Assembly (NCBI RefSeq): GCF_916858675.1
Contig: NZ_CAKASM010000001.1
Span: 124,001 to 188,000, forward strand
DNA from: Sphingomonas sp. Leaf21
GTDB taxonomy: Bacteria; Pseudomonadota; Alphaproteobacteria; Sphingomonadales; Sphingomonadaceae
DNA: 64,000 nt
Reading direction: 5' to 3'
Positions 1 through 7,065 of the stretch are shown here, in pieces. A program made the translations under genes and the position numbers. Each line of letters starts with the position of its first letter. Position 1 is the stretch's first letter. Below the pieces are notes generated by a model. It saw only the letters and a program-made list of their open reading frames with translations. It was not told the origin of the DNA and did not search any database.

Positions 1-83
1 CCGCGCTTTGGGCCGCGGCGGTGCTGACGCTGGTCACCGGCTGGGACTATCTGCGTGTCGGCCTCAAGCACATGGATAGCTGA
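1..83 (+). CDS. pgsA: CDP-diacylglycerol--glycerol-3-phosphate 3-phosphatidyltransferase, C-terminal end (partial)
   Basis: Only the last 26 codons are in the window, read from base 3 to the TGA at 81-83. The peptide ends in a hydrophobic stretch followed by TGWDYLRVGLKHM, which is the usual tail of alphaproteobacterial PgsA, the membrane enzyme that makes phosphatidylglycerol phosphate. The stop overlaps the moaD start (TGATG), so moaD is probably translationally coupled to it. The pgsA-moaD-moaE order is familiar from sphingomonads. The call rests on a short tail plus context. Confidence 0.7.
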   Translation, partial: ALWAAAVLTLVTGWDYLRVGLKHMDS

Positions 84-334
84 TGACCATTCTCTATTTC
101 GCCTGGGTCCGCGAGCGGATCGGGCTGGCCGAAGAGGCGCCGCGCCTGCCCGATGGTGTGACCAGCGTGGCCGAACTCATCGCCTGGCTGGCGGCGCGCG
201 GCGGCGGCTATGCCGAGGCATTCGCCGAGCCCGAGCGGCTACGCGCGGCGGTGGACCAGAATTTCGTCGGGCTGGACGCCTCGGTGATCGGCGCGCGCGA
301 GGTCGCGATTTTCCCGCCGGTGACGGGCGGATGA
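83..334 (+). CDS. moaD: Molybdopterin synthase small subunit MoaD
   Basis: An 83-residue ubiquitin-fold sulfur carrier. The protein ends in PVTGG; the terminal double glycine is the residue pair that is adenylated and thiocarboxylated to deliver sulfur to precursor Z in molybdenum cofactor synthesis. Length is typical of MoaD (about 80). The start ATG shares a base with the pgsA stop, and the gene's own stop overlaps the moaE ATG (ATGA at 331-334), so the two subunits of the heterotetrameric synthase should be made together in the cytoplasm. Confidence 0.93.
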   Translation: MTILYFAWVRERIGLAEEAPRLPDGVTSVAELIAWLAARGGGYAEAFAEPERLRAAVDQNFVGLDASVIGAREVAIFPPVTGG

Positions 335-783
335 TCCGCATCCACGTCTCGCCGCAACCGATCGACCTGCTCGGTGAGACGACGAAGGTCGAAGGCGGCA
401 ATGTCGGTGCGGTGGCGAGCTTTTGCGGATTGGTCCGGGCCGACGACGGCGTGGACGTGCTGGAGCTCGAACATTATCCCGGCGCGACCGAGGCGGCGCT
501 CGAACGGATCGCACGGACCGCGACGCAGCGCTGGTCGCTCCAGGCTGCGACGATCGTCCACCGTGTGGGTCCGATGCGGCCGGGCGAGCGGATCGTTCTG
601 GTCATCACGGCCGCGCCGCATCGCCGCGACGCGCTCGACGCCTGCGCCTATCTGATCGATCGGTTGAAGACCGATGCGCCGTTCTGGAAGCGCGAGACGC
701 GCGGGCTGGAAGCGCGCTGGGTCGAGGCGCGAGCGAGCGATACCGAAGCTGCGTCGCGGTGGCGGGCCGACGACGCGAAATGA
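331..783 (+). CDS. moaE: Molybdopterin synthase catalytic subunit MoaE
   Basis: A 150-residue MoaE, the catalytic subunit that inserts two sulfurs into precursor Z using thiocarboxylated MoaD. Family hallmarks are visible: an ELEHYPG segment, HRVG about residue 77, the PHRRDAL region, and the KTDAPFWKRE segment near residue 115 that carries the active-site lysines. A longer frame opens at base 55, but the ATG at 331 overlapping the moaD stop gives the family-standard N-terminus. No other moa gene lies in the window. Confidence 0.93.
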   Translation: MIRIHVSPQPIDLLGETTKVEGGNVGAVASFCGLVRADDGVDVLELEHYPGATEAALERIARTATQRWSLQAATIVHRVGPMRPGERIVLVITAAPHRRDALDACAYLIDRLKTDAPFWKRETRGLEARWVEARASDTEAASRWRADDAK

Positions 784-785
784 AA

Positions 786-807
786 AGGCGGAGCCGAAGC
801 CCCGCCT
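786..807. terminator. Hairpin between convergent moaE and fasciclin gene
   Basis: AGGCGG (786-791) pairs with CCGCCT (802-807), with two further inner GC pairs and a CGAA loop. On the minus strand the stem is followed by TTTTCA, so it best fits an intrinsic terminator for the fasciclin gene ending at 832; on the plus strand it directly follows the moaE stop. Confidence 0.6.
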
Positions 808-831
808 CTCTATTCGGCCATCGCGCGGCGA

Positions 832-1434
832 TCAGCCGATCTTGGGGACATTGATGCCGTTGGTCAGGTGGACGACGCCGTTGGTGGCGTTCACGTCCGC
901 CTTGTCGACATAGGCCTTCTGCCCGTTGACATCGGTCAGCATGATGTTGCCGTTCGGGCCGACCTGCGCCGTCAGCGGCTGACCCGCCAGCGTCGTGAGC
1001 GTAGCGGTCCCGTTCCCGGCGGTGATCTGTGCCTTGAGCTGATCGGCGGTCAGCTTGCCGGCGACGACATGGTATTTCAGGATCGTCGCCAGCGTCGCCT
1101 TGTTCGCGGGCTGGCTGAGCGTGTCGAGCGCACCGGCGGGCATCCGGCTGAACGCCTCGTCACTGGGCGCGAAGACCGTGAACGGGCCGGGGCCCGACAG
1201 GTCCGCGGCCAGTCCCGCCGTTCCCACGAGACGCGCCAGCGTGCTGCGATCGGGCGTCGCGGCCAGGACCTGGACGATGGTGCCGGTGGCCGCGGGCATC
1301 GCCTGCGCAGGGGCCGTGGGCGTGGTCGGCGCGGGCATCGTCTGGGCGGGGGCGGGCGCGGTCGTCTGCGCCGTCGCCATACCGGCGCCCGTCAGAGCGG
1401 TTGCGGTGGCGAGCATGGCAAGGGTCTTCATCAT
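832..1434 (-). CDS. Secreted fasciclin (FAS1) domain protein
   Basis: A 200-residue exported protein: an N-terminal signal peptide (MMKTLAM, hydrophobic core, Ala-x-Ala-Gln cleavage region near residue 20), a Pro/Ala/Thr-rich linker to about residue 50, then one FAS1 domain with the H1-type GPFTVFAPSDEAF motif and an H2-like segment near NATNGVVHLTN. FAS1 domains mediate adhesion or matrix interactions; no enzymatic role is implied. The start is placed at the ATG-ATG pair at 1434 because GGGAG lies 8-9 bases upstream; the frame extends further but without a signal-peptide-like start. It is a paralogue of the next gene, 111 bp upstream. Confidence 0.85.
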   Translation of the reverse strand: MMKTLAMLATATALTGAGMATAQTTAPAPAQTMPAPTTPTAPAQAMPAATGTIVQVLAATPDRSTLARLVGTAGLAADLSGPGPFTVFAPSDEAFSRMPAGALDTLSQPANKATLATILKYHVVAGKLTADQLKAQITAGNGTATLTTLAGQPLTAQVGPNGNIMLTDVNGQKAYVDKADVNATNGVVHLTNGINVPKIG

Positions 1435-1495
1435 AAAGATACTCCCGTTCTTCTGGCGGCGGAGCGGGATCGCGTCGCGCCGCATGGTGAAGGGC

Positions 1496-1529
1496 AGACC
1501 GGCGATTGCGCAAGCGAAACGGCCGGTCT
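1496..1529. repeat. Inverted repeat between the two fasciclin genes
   Basis: AGACCGGC (1496-1503) and GCCGGTCT (1522-1529) form a perfect 8-bp inverted repeat with an 18-base loop in the 111-bp gap between the tandem FAS1 genes. There is no T-run on either side, so it could be an mRNA processing or attenuation hairpin rather than a simple terminator. Confidence 0.35.
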
Positions 1530-1545
1530 GGGGGGAGTAACGCAC

Positions 1546-2169
1546 TTAATCCAGTTTTGGCACCAAAACGCCGTTCACGATGTGGATCACGCCATTGGCC
1601 TGGGCCAGATCGCCCGCCTCGATATAGCTCTTGTTGCCGCCCGCATCGGTGAGCGTGATGACCGACTGGGTCATGGTGACGGCCAGCGGTTCGCCCTGAA
1701 CGGTCATGATCCGTGCGGTGCCGCCCCCGGCCGCGATCCGCCGCCGCAGCTCGGCGACGCCGACCGTGCCGGGCAGCATATGGAAGCGGAGCAGCTTCAC
1801 GAGCGAGTCGCGATTTGCGGGTTCGAGCAGTTGCTGCTGCACGCCCGGTGCCAGCCGGGCGAAGGCCTCGTTCGACGGAGCGAACAGCGTGTAGGGGCCG
1901 GGACCCGCAAGCGTGGTCGCCAGGCCCGACGCGCGAACGGCCGCGACCAGCGATGACAGCGACGGCGTGGCGGCCGCGTTATCCAGGATGGTCCGGGTGG
2001 GCGCCATCGCCTGATCCGGGGTGACCGGCGGCTCTGCGGGCGCGGTGGCCGCCGCTGCCGAGGGCGTCGCCGGAGCCTGCCGCTGATCGCTACCCCGCCC
2101 ACAGGCACCGAGCCCGACCAGGGCGACGAGCGGCAGGGTCGCCAGGAGGCGTCGTGCGATTGGGGTCAT
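1546..2169 (-). CDS. Fasciclin (FAS1) domain lipoprotein
   Basis: A 207-residue predicted lipoprotein with one FAS1 domain. The N-terminus is MTPIARR, a hydrophobic core, and the lipobox LGAC with Cys at about residue 23. The linker is rich in Ala/Pro/Thr, and the FAS1 domain begins near residue 60 with GPYTLFAPSNEAF and ends with NGVIHIVNGVLVPK. The start at 2169 is chosen because GAGGAG lies about 8 bases upstream and it yields a clean lipoprotein signal. It likely sits in the outer or inner membrane facing the periplasm or surface, and may act with the soluble paralogue downstream. Confidence 0.85.
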   Translation of the reverse strand: MTPIARRLLATLPLVALVGLGACGRGSDQRQAPATPSAAAATAPAEPPVTPDQAMAPTRTILDNAAATPSLSSLVAAVRASGLATTLAGPGPYTLFAPSNEAFARLAPGVQQQLLEPANRDSLVKLLRFHMLPGTVGVAELRRRIAAGGGTARIMTVQGEPLAVTMTQSVITLTDAGGNKSYIEAGDLAQANGVIHIVNGVLVPKLD

Positions 2170-2242
2170 GAGACTATTCTCCTCAACAATTGGGATCGGA
2201 GCGATCGAGGCCGGTGCCGTGTTCCGCGCCGGAGCCGAGCCG

Positions 2243-3145
2243 TCAGGTGGCTTCGGACAGAACTTGCGCGAGCAGCCGGAAATCCTTCTCGCGCGGGCTT
2301 GCCCGGCGCCACACCAGCGCGATCTTGCGCATCGCATTCTCGGCGTCGAGCGGGCGGGCGGTGATGTTGGTGTTCTCCAGGATTCCCGCCTTCAACGCCA
2401 TTTCGGGCAGCATCGTCATGCCCAGGCCGTTATCCACCATCTGGACGATCGTGTGAAGCGAGGTGCCGAGCATCGTCGCCTCGGCACGCAATTCGGGACG
2501 GTTGCAGGCGGCGAGGGCGTGATCCTTGAGGCAATGGCCATCCTCGAGCAGGAGCAGCCGGGTCTCGTCGATCGCCGACGCCGCGATGGCCGATGGCGGC
2601 GAAAGGTCCTCATCCGTCGGGAACGCGACGAACAGCCGGTCGTCGAACAGTGGTTCGGCCGTCACCTCGCCACAGGCGAAGGGCAGGGCGAGAAGCACGC
2701 AATCGGTGCGGCCATTGTGCAGCCGCTCGCACGCGGGCGCGCTCGGCTCCTCGCGCAGGAACAGCTTGAGGTCCGGATAGTCGCGGCGCAGGCGGGGGAG
2801 GATGCGCGGCAGCATGAACGGCGCGATCGTCGGGATCACGGACATCCGCATCTCGCCCGATAGCGGTCGTCCGGCGGCGCGCGCCATGTCGCCCAGCTCA
2901 TCCGCCTCGCGCAGCACGCGGCGGGCCTTGTCGGCGATCCGCTCGCCCAGCGGCGTGAAGCGGACGACGCGCCGCGTCCGCTCGACCAGCGTGACGCCGA
3001 TCAGCGTTTCCAGTTCGCGAAGTCCCGCCGACAGGGTCGACTGGGTCACGAAACAGGCATCGGCGGCCCGCCCGAAATGGCCGTGGTCCTGCAAGGCCAC
3101 AAGATATTGGAGCTGTTTCAACGTAGGTAGGTAGGTCGCGGCCAT
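2243..3145 (-). CDS. oxyR: LysR-type hydrogen-peroxide sensor OxyR
   Basis: A 300-residue LysR regulator: winged helix-turn-helix at residues 1-65 and a LysR substrate-binding domain from about 95. The redox pair of OxyR is present as GHC (Cys205) and AAC (Cys214), nine residues apart as in the Escherichia coli Cys199/Cys208 pair, within LLLEDGHCLKDHAL. Oxidation of this pair activates transcription of peroxide-defence genes. The gene is divergent from ahpC across a 156-bp gap, the classical target arrangement. The start at 3145 gives the standard LysR N-terminus; a much longer frame continues antisense into ahpC and is not real. Confidence 0.93.
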   Translation of the reverse strand: MAATYLPTLKQLQYLVALQDHGHFGRAADACFVTQSTLSAGLRELETLIGVTLVERTRRVVRFTPLGERIADKARRVLREADELGDMARAAGRPLSGEMRMSVIPTIAPFMLPRILPRLRRDYPDLKLFLREEPSAPACERLHNGRTDCVLLALPFACGEVTAEPLFDDRLFVAFPTDEDLSPPSAIAASAIDETRLLLLEDGHCLKDHALAACNRPELRAEATMLGTSLHTIVQMVDNGLGMTMLPEMALKAGILENTNITARPLDAENAMRKIALVWRRASPREKDFRLLAQVLSEAT

Positions 3146-3301
3146 TGATCGTCTCAGTCGATTGCGGTTTGACAAATAGCTTGTTGGATCGAACGCGCCA
3201 GTCCCCATATCCGTCGCCGCAACGAATACAGGCGGACCACCGCCGATCGTTCGAGAGGATGGCTGAAGCCGAATTTTTGGGAAGAAATGGAGGCTATTGC
3301 C
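3146..3301. promoter_or_regulatory. oxyR-ahpC divergent control region
   Basis: A 156-bp intergenic region between the two start codons. TTGACA at 3169-3174 could be a -35 element reading towards ahpC, and ATAG with a GATC eleven bases on (3177-3191) has the spacing of an OxyR half-site, though it is a weak match. GGAGG at 3289-3293 is a good ribosome site for ahpC and sets its start at 3302. OxyR binding here is inferred from the layout. Confidence 0.5.
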
Positions 3302-3847
3302 ATGTTGACCGTTGGAGACAAGCTCCCCGCATTCACCGTTCCCGTCCAGCAGGGGACCAACGCGCTTCCCGCTGGCGAGACGATCAGCGACACCTCCTAT
3401 GAGGGCAAGTGGAAGGTTCTCTTCTACTGGCCGAAGGACTTCACCTTCGTCTGCCCGACCGAGATCGTCGGCTATTCCGAGCTGAAGGGCGACTTCGAGG
3501 ATCGCGACGCCGTGCTCATCGGCGCGTCGACCGACACCGCGCACGTCCACCTGGCGTGGCGCAAGTCCGACCCGGATCTGGCCGCGGCCGATTTCCCCTG
3601 GATCGCGGACAATGGCCGCGTGCTGGCCGACGCGCTGGGCATCGTCGACAAGAATGAGCATGTCGCCTACCGCGCGACCTTCATCATCGACCCCGACAAT
3701 GTCATCCAGCACGTCACGATCAACGGCCTGAACGTCGGTCGCAACCCGCAGGAGACGCTGCGTGTCCTCGACGCGCTGCAGACCGACGAGCTATGCCCGT
3801 GCAACTGGAACAAGGGCGACGACGTCCTCCAGCTCGCGGCCGAGTAA
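3302..3847 (+). CDS. ahpC: Peroxiredoxin AhpC (mycobacterial-type, CPC resolving site)
   Basis: A 181-residue typical 2-Cys peroxiredoxin that reduces H2O2, alkyl hydroperoxides and possibly peroxynitrite in the cytoplasm. The peroxidatic Cys51 sits in DFTFVCPTE. The C-terminal region ends in ELCPCNW with Cys165 and Cys167, as in Mycobacterium tuberculosis AhpC (ELCACNW), a protein reduced by AhpD rather than by the flavoprotein AhpF. The ahpD gene follows 121 bp downstream, which supports that pairing. The start at 3302 is chosen from GGAGG eight bases upstream; an ATG at 3287 precedes it. Confidence 0.93.
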   Translation: MLTVGDKLPAFTVPVQQGTNALPAGETISDTSYEGKWKVLFYWPKDFTFVCPTEIVGYSELKGDFEDRDAVLIGASTDTAHVHLAWRKSDPDLAAADFPWIADNGRVLADALGIVDKNEHVAYRATFIIDPDNVIQHVTINGLNVGRNPQETLRVLDALQTDELCPCNWNKGDDVLQLAAE

Positions 3848-3968
3848 TCCCTTCGTCCGGGGGGCGGTGACGCCTCCGGACCCATCAACATCGATGCCCC
3901 GGCGAGGGTTGCCGTTCCGGACAGGGTCGGCGGCCCGGACTGGGGCGTCGTCCATCTGGAGCCATTCC

Positions 3969-4490
3969 ATGTCGCTCAAGGAATTCGCCGGGCAGTTGCC
4001 CGACTTCGCCAAGGACATTCGCCTCAATGTCGGCTCGCTGCTGAATGAGGCGCTGCTGAACGATCAGCGCAAATATGGCCTGCTGCTCGCCTGCGCGCAC
4101 GGCACCGGCCACAAGCCGCTCGTCGAGGCCGCGGAGGCCGAATGCACGCCCAAGCTTTCGCCGGAAGCGGCCAATGCGGCGCGTGCGGCGGCGGCGGTGA
4201 TGGCGATGAACAACGTCTATTACCGCTTCACGCATCTGGCCGGAAACCAGGAATATCGCAATCTGCCCGCCAAGCTGCGCATGAACGTGATCGCGGCGCC
4301 GGGGATCGACAAGGTCGATTTCGAGCTGTTCAGCCTGGCCGTGTCGGCGATCAATGGCTGCGGCATGTGCATCGACGCGCATGAGGCGGTGCTGAAGAAG
4401 GCGGGCGTGTCGGCCGAGATCATCCAGACCTCGGTCCGGATCGCCGCCGTGATGCAGGCGGTCGCGACCGTCCATTCGGCAACCGCCTGA
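3969..4490 (+). CDS. ahpD: Alkyl hydroperoxidase AhpD (reductant of AhpC)
   Basis: A 173-residue AhpD. The carboxymuconolactone-decarboxylase-like active site is present as NGCGMCIDAHE, with Cys131 and Cys134 (CxxC), His138 and an upstream acidic residue (Glu119), matching the M. tuberculosis proton-relay set. AhpD is a thioredoxin-like adaptor that passes electrons from lipoylated dehydrogenase E2 proteins to AhpC. It lies in the same direction as ahpC and is probably co-transcribed and OxyR-controlled. The longer frame beginning upstream overlaps ahpC and lacks family similarity, so the ATG at 3969 is used. Confidence 0.92.
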   Translation: MSLKEFAGQLPDFAKDIRLNVGSLLNEALLNDQRKYGLLLACAHGTGHKPLVEAAEAECTPKLSPEAANAARAAAAVMAMNNVYYRFTHLAGNQEYRNLPAKLRMNVIAAPGIDKVDFELFSLAVSAINGCGMCIDAHEAVLKKAGVSAEIIQTSVRIAAVMQAVATVHSATA

Positions 4491-4497
4491 ACCGCAT

Positions 4498-4524
4498 CCC
4501 TCCCCAGGCGAGGCTTGGGGAGGG
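4498..4524. terminator. Terminator-like hairpin between ahpD and the TSUP gene
   Basis: CCCTCCCCA (4498-4506) pairs perfectly with TGGGGAGGG (4516-4524) around a 9-base loop, in the 61-bp gap between convergent genes. There is no clear T-run, so it may act as a bidirectional or factor-assisted terminator. Confidence 0.5.
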
Positions 4525-4551
4525 GCGAGCCGCCGGGCGAGGCCCCCTCCG

Positions 4552-5316
4552 TCAGCCCGTCACCGCCTGGTACAGCCGCCACAGGCTGGTCAGCGTCAGG
4601 ATGATCCCGACGAGCGTCAGCAGGGTCCGGGCGGGCACCCGCTTGGCGAGCATCGCGCCGAACGGTGCGGCGATGATGCCGCCGATCAGCAAGCCGACCG
4701 TCGCCATGGTGAACGCTCCCCAGCCGAGCTGGCTGATGAAGGTCGCCGAAATCGTCGCGGTCAGGAAGAATTCGGCGGTGTTGACGGTGCCGATCGTCGT
4801 GCGCGGCGCGGCGCCCTGCGCCAGCAAGTTCGACGTGACGACCGGCCCCCAGCCACCGCCACCGGCCGCATCGAGAAAGCCGCCGAGGAACCCCAGCGGC
4901 TCGACCACCTTCGGCTCGCGGGCGTGCGCCTTGTGTCGCCAGGCCCGGATCAGCAGATAGACGCCGATTCCCGTCAGGTAGGCGAGGATGAAGGGCTTCA
5001 CCACCGCCGCATCGATGTTGGAGAGGACATAGGCGCCCAGCGCGCCGCCGATCACGCCCGGGATCATCAGGCGGAGGAAGAGCCGCCAGTTGACGTTGCG
5101 ATGGACGGCATGGCTGATCCCCGACACCGCCGCGGTGAAGGTCTCGACGCTATGCACGCCAGCCGAGGCGGCGGCGGGGGGCACGCCCAGGCTGATCAGC
5201 AGGGTGTTGGAGATCACGCCGAACGCCATGCCCAGCGCTCCGTCCACCACCTGCGCGGCGAAGCCGACCGCGACGAAGGGCAGGATATGGATCAGCTCGG
5301 TACTCGTCGGGTCCAT
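4552..5316 (-). CDS. TSUP-family (TauE/SafE) membrane permease
   Basis: A 254-residue integral membrane protein with about eight hydrophobic segments arranged as an internal repeat, as in the TauE/SafE/DUF81 family of anion exporters. Recognisable family features are the AAQVVDGALGMAFG opening and GGFLDAAGGGGWGPV in the middle. Members export sulfite or sulfoacetate, or move other small anions; substrate cannot be read from sequence. It is divergent from cysE across 154 bp, so a link to sulfur assimilation is plausible but inferred. The start at 5316 is set by AGGAG six bases upstream. Confidence 0.85.
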   Translation of the reverse strand: MDPTSTELIHILPFVAVGFAAQVVDGALGMAFGVISNTLLISLGVPPAAASAGVHSVETFTAAVSGISHAVHRNVNWRLFLRLMIPGVIGGALGAYVLSNIDAAVVKPFILAYLTGIGVYLLIRAWRHKAHAREPKVVEPLGFLGGFLDAAGGGGWGPVVTSNLLAQGAAPRTTIGTVNTAEFFLTATISATFISQLGWGAFTMATVGLLIGGIIAAPFGAMLAKRVPARTLLTLVGIILTLTSLWRLYQAVTG

Positions 5317-5470
5317 CGTGTCTCCTGGGGTCTTGCCCGCCGGGCCATGCCGCGTAGGCGTCAACGCTGCAACAAAGATAGAGTTTGTCGCGCGACGACG
5401 CGGCGTACCGCTATCTGGATTTCAAGAACCGCCGTGCTTAAATGCACCTATCGCCTCTGGGGACATGCTC

Positions 5471-6154
5471 ATGCCGAGCCGTTTGGCCGCCTATCTCGAT
5501 TCGATCCGGGCCCGCGACCCCGCGCCGCATTCGCGCGCCGAAATCCTGTTATATCCGGGCGTCTGGGCGCTGGCGGGGCACCGGGTCGCGCATCGCCTGT
5601 ACAAGGCGCGCGCCTTCTTCCTGGCGCGGCTGGTCAATCACTTCACGCGCTTCCTGACGGCGATCGACATCCATCCCGGTGCGAAGATCGGGCGCAATTT
5701 CTTCATCGATCATGGCTTCGTGGTGATCGGTGAGACGGCGGAGATCGGGGACGACGTCACCATCTATCAGTGCGTCACGCTGGGCGGCACCAGTCCCGAC
5801 AATGGCGTGGCGGGCAAGCGGCATCCGACGCTGATGGACGGTGCGATCGTCGGCTCGGGCGCGCAGGTGCTGGGCCCGATCATCGTCGGTCCGCGCGCTC
5901 GGGTCGGTGCCAATGCGGTGGTGACGCGCGACGTGCCCGAAGGTGCGGTGATGGTCGGCATTCCGGCACGACCGACGGTGGTCGAGGGCGGCGCGGCGCC
6001 CGAGCGTCGGTTCGTCCCCTATGGAACGCCCTGTTCGGAGGTGTTCGATCCGCAGACGCAGAAGATCGAGATGCTTCGCTGCGAGCTCGATACGATGCGT
6101 CGGCGGCTGGACGCGGTTCTGGCCGAGCAGGACGAAAAGCGCGATCGGGCCTGA
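5471..6154 (+). CDS. cysE: Serine O-acetyltransferase CysE
   Basis: A 227-residue hexapeptide-repeat acetyltransferase making O-acetylserine from serine and acetyl-CoA, the committed step of cysteine synthesis. Signatures are DIHPGAKIG, FFIDHG near residue 75 with the catalytic His, GETAEIGDDVTIYQCVTLGG, and KRHPTL followed by left-handed beta-helix coils up to the GIPAR motif. It is the short plasmid/Gram-positive-like class, with a C-terminal charged coiled extension. The start at 5471 (GGGGA eight bases upstream) is preferred over the ATG at 5465. Its stop overlaps the next ATG. Confidence 0.92.
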   Translation: MPSRLAAYLDSIRARDPAPHSRAEILLYPGVWALAGHRVAHRLYKARAFFLARLVNHFTRFLTAIDIHPGAKIGRNFFIDHGFVVIGETAEIGDDVTIYQCVTLGGTSPDNGVAGKRHPTLMDGAIVGSGAQVLGPIIVGPRARVGANAVVTRDVPEGAVMVGIPARPTVVEGGAAPERRFVPYGTPCSEVFDPQTQKIEMLRCELDTMRRRLDAVLAEQDEKRDRA

Positions 6155-6486
6155 TGGGAGTTCTGCCCTTTCCCAAAGCGCCGGGGCAGGTCGGGTTCGA
6201 GCGCATCGAGCTGAACCGCATTCTCGACCTATATGGTCGTATGGTCGCGGCGGGGCACTGGCGAGATTATGCGATGGATCTGGGGCGCGAGGCGGCGATC
6301 TTCTCCGCGTTTCGTCGGACCGCCGAACGGCCCGAATATCGCATCGAGAAACGACCGGCGCTGCGCAATCGCCAGGGCATGTGGGCGCTGATCGGCGAGG
6401 GTGGCGCGGTTCTGAAGCGTGGGCATGAGCTTGGCCCGGTGCTCGCCCCGGTCGAGCGGCGCCTGATGAAGCTGGTCGACGAATAG
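6154..6486 (+). CDS. DUF2794 family protein
   Basis: A 110-residue protein recognisable as DUF2794, a family found mostly in Alphaproteobacteria: an N-terminal FERIELNRILDLYGRMVAAG segment, then a basic EKRPALRNRQGMWALIGEG core. Function is unknown. No signal peptide or membrane segment is visible, so it should be cytoplasmic. It begins inside the cysE stop (TGATG at 6152-6156), so it is co-translated with cysE, although a role in cysteine metabolism is not shown. Confidence 0.82.
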   Translation: MGVLPFPKAPGQVGFERIELNRILDLYGRMVAAGHWRDYAMDLGREAAIFSAFRRTAERPEYRIEKRPALRNRQGMWALIGEGGAVLKRGHELGPVLAPVERRLMKLVDE

Positions 6487-6491
6487 CAAAA

Positions 6492-6515
6492 CGCCGGCCC
6501 CGAAAGGGACCGGCG
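6492..6515 (+). terminator. Terminator-like hairpin after the DUF2794 gene
   Basis: CGCCGGCCC pairs with GGGACCGGCG (one bulged A) around a CGAAA loop, directly after the stop at 6486. The downstream side is CTTGTC, a weak T-tract. It lies between convergent genes and may serve both. Confidence 0.5.
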
Positions 6516-6543
6516 CCTTGTCATCGCCTAGAGGCCCAGGCGA

Positions 6544-6960
6544 TTACTTGCCGCCACGCTGGCGGCACTGGTCGAACTGACCCTTCTTGCAGATCGGATA
6601 GCTTTTGAGCGGCGCGGGCGCCGGATAGGCCTGCGACGGGCTCGGCGCCTGCTGGAATACGACCGGCGCGCCGGGAGCCGGGGGCGAAGCCATCGGCGGC
6701 TGGGCGGGCTGATAGCCACCGGCGGTCATCGTCGCGGCCGAGGCGGCGGCATTGGCCTGCATCGAGCCCGTGCTGGGATCGGTCGAGGTGCCCGCCTGCA
6801 TCCCGGCCTGGGCCCCGGCCTGCGCCCCGTCCTGGGCCCCCGCCTGGGCGGTGGTGTCGGTCTGGGCCCCCGCCTGGGCGGTGGTGTCGGTCTGGGTCGT
6901 GGTCTGAGCCAGAGCGGGCGTCGCCATCAGCGCGGTGGCGGCGAGAAAAACGAGCTTCAT
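6544..6960 (-). CDS. Secreted Ala/Gln/Thr-rich repeat protein
   Basis: A 138-residue exported protein of unknown function. It opens with a clear signal peptide (MKLVFLAATALMATPALAQ, cleavage after ALA), followed by a low-complexity region of TDTTAQAGAQ repeats and AQAG units (residues 20-58), a Pro/Ala-rich stretch, and a short conserved-looking C-terminus YPICKKGQFDQCRQR with two cysteines that could form a disulfide. Similar small proteins with this tail occur in sphingomonads as I recall, but I cannot name a family. It is convergent with the DUF2794 gene and lies 3' of phoB in the same direction. Confidence 0.75.
   Translation of the reverse strand: MKLVFLAATALMATPALAQTTTQTDTTAQAGAQTDTTAQAGAQDGAQAGAQAGMQAGTSTDPSTGSMQANAAASAATMTAGGYQPAQPPMASPPAPGAPVVFQQAPSPSQAYPAPAPLKSYPICKKGQFDQCRQRGGK
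6841..6900. repeat. Two tandem 30-bp repeats inside the secreted repeat protein
   Basis: Units at 6841-6870 and 6871-6900 share their first 26 bases exactly and encode TDTTAQAGAQ twice on the minus strand. Shorter related units continue to about 6800. The near identity suggests recent slippage or duplication, so repeat number may vary between strains. Confidence 0.85.
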
Positions 6961-7065
6961 GCGAATCTCCTGTTCAGAAGCGCAAGTGCGTTAGCGCGGT
7001 GGGTGAACGCCCGATTCCGCACTTGGCTCCCTCGTTTCGCTTGCGACCCGATTCTGACGGCTTTT

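Noticed and set aside
868..1956. 362-codon frame on the plus strand over the fasciclin genes
   Set aside because: It runs across both FAS1 genes and their gap and has no recognised domain.
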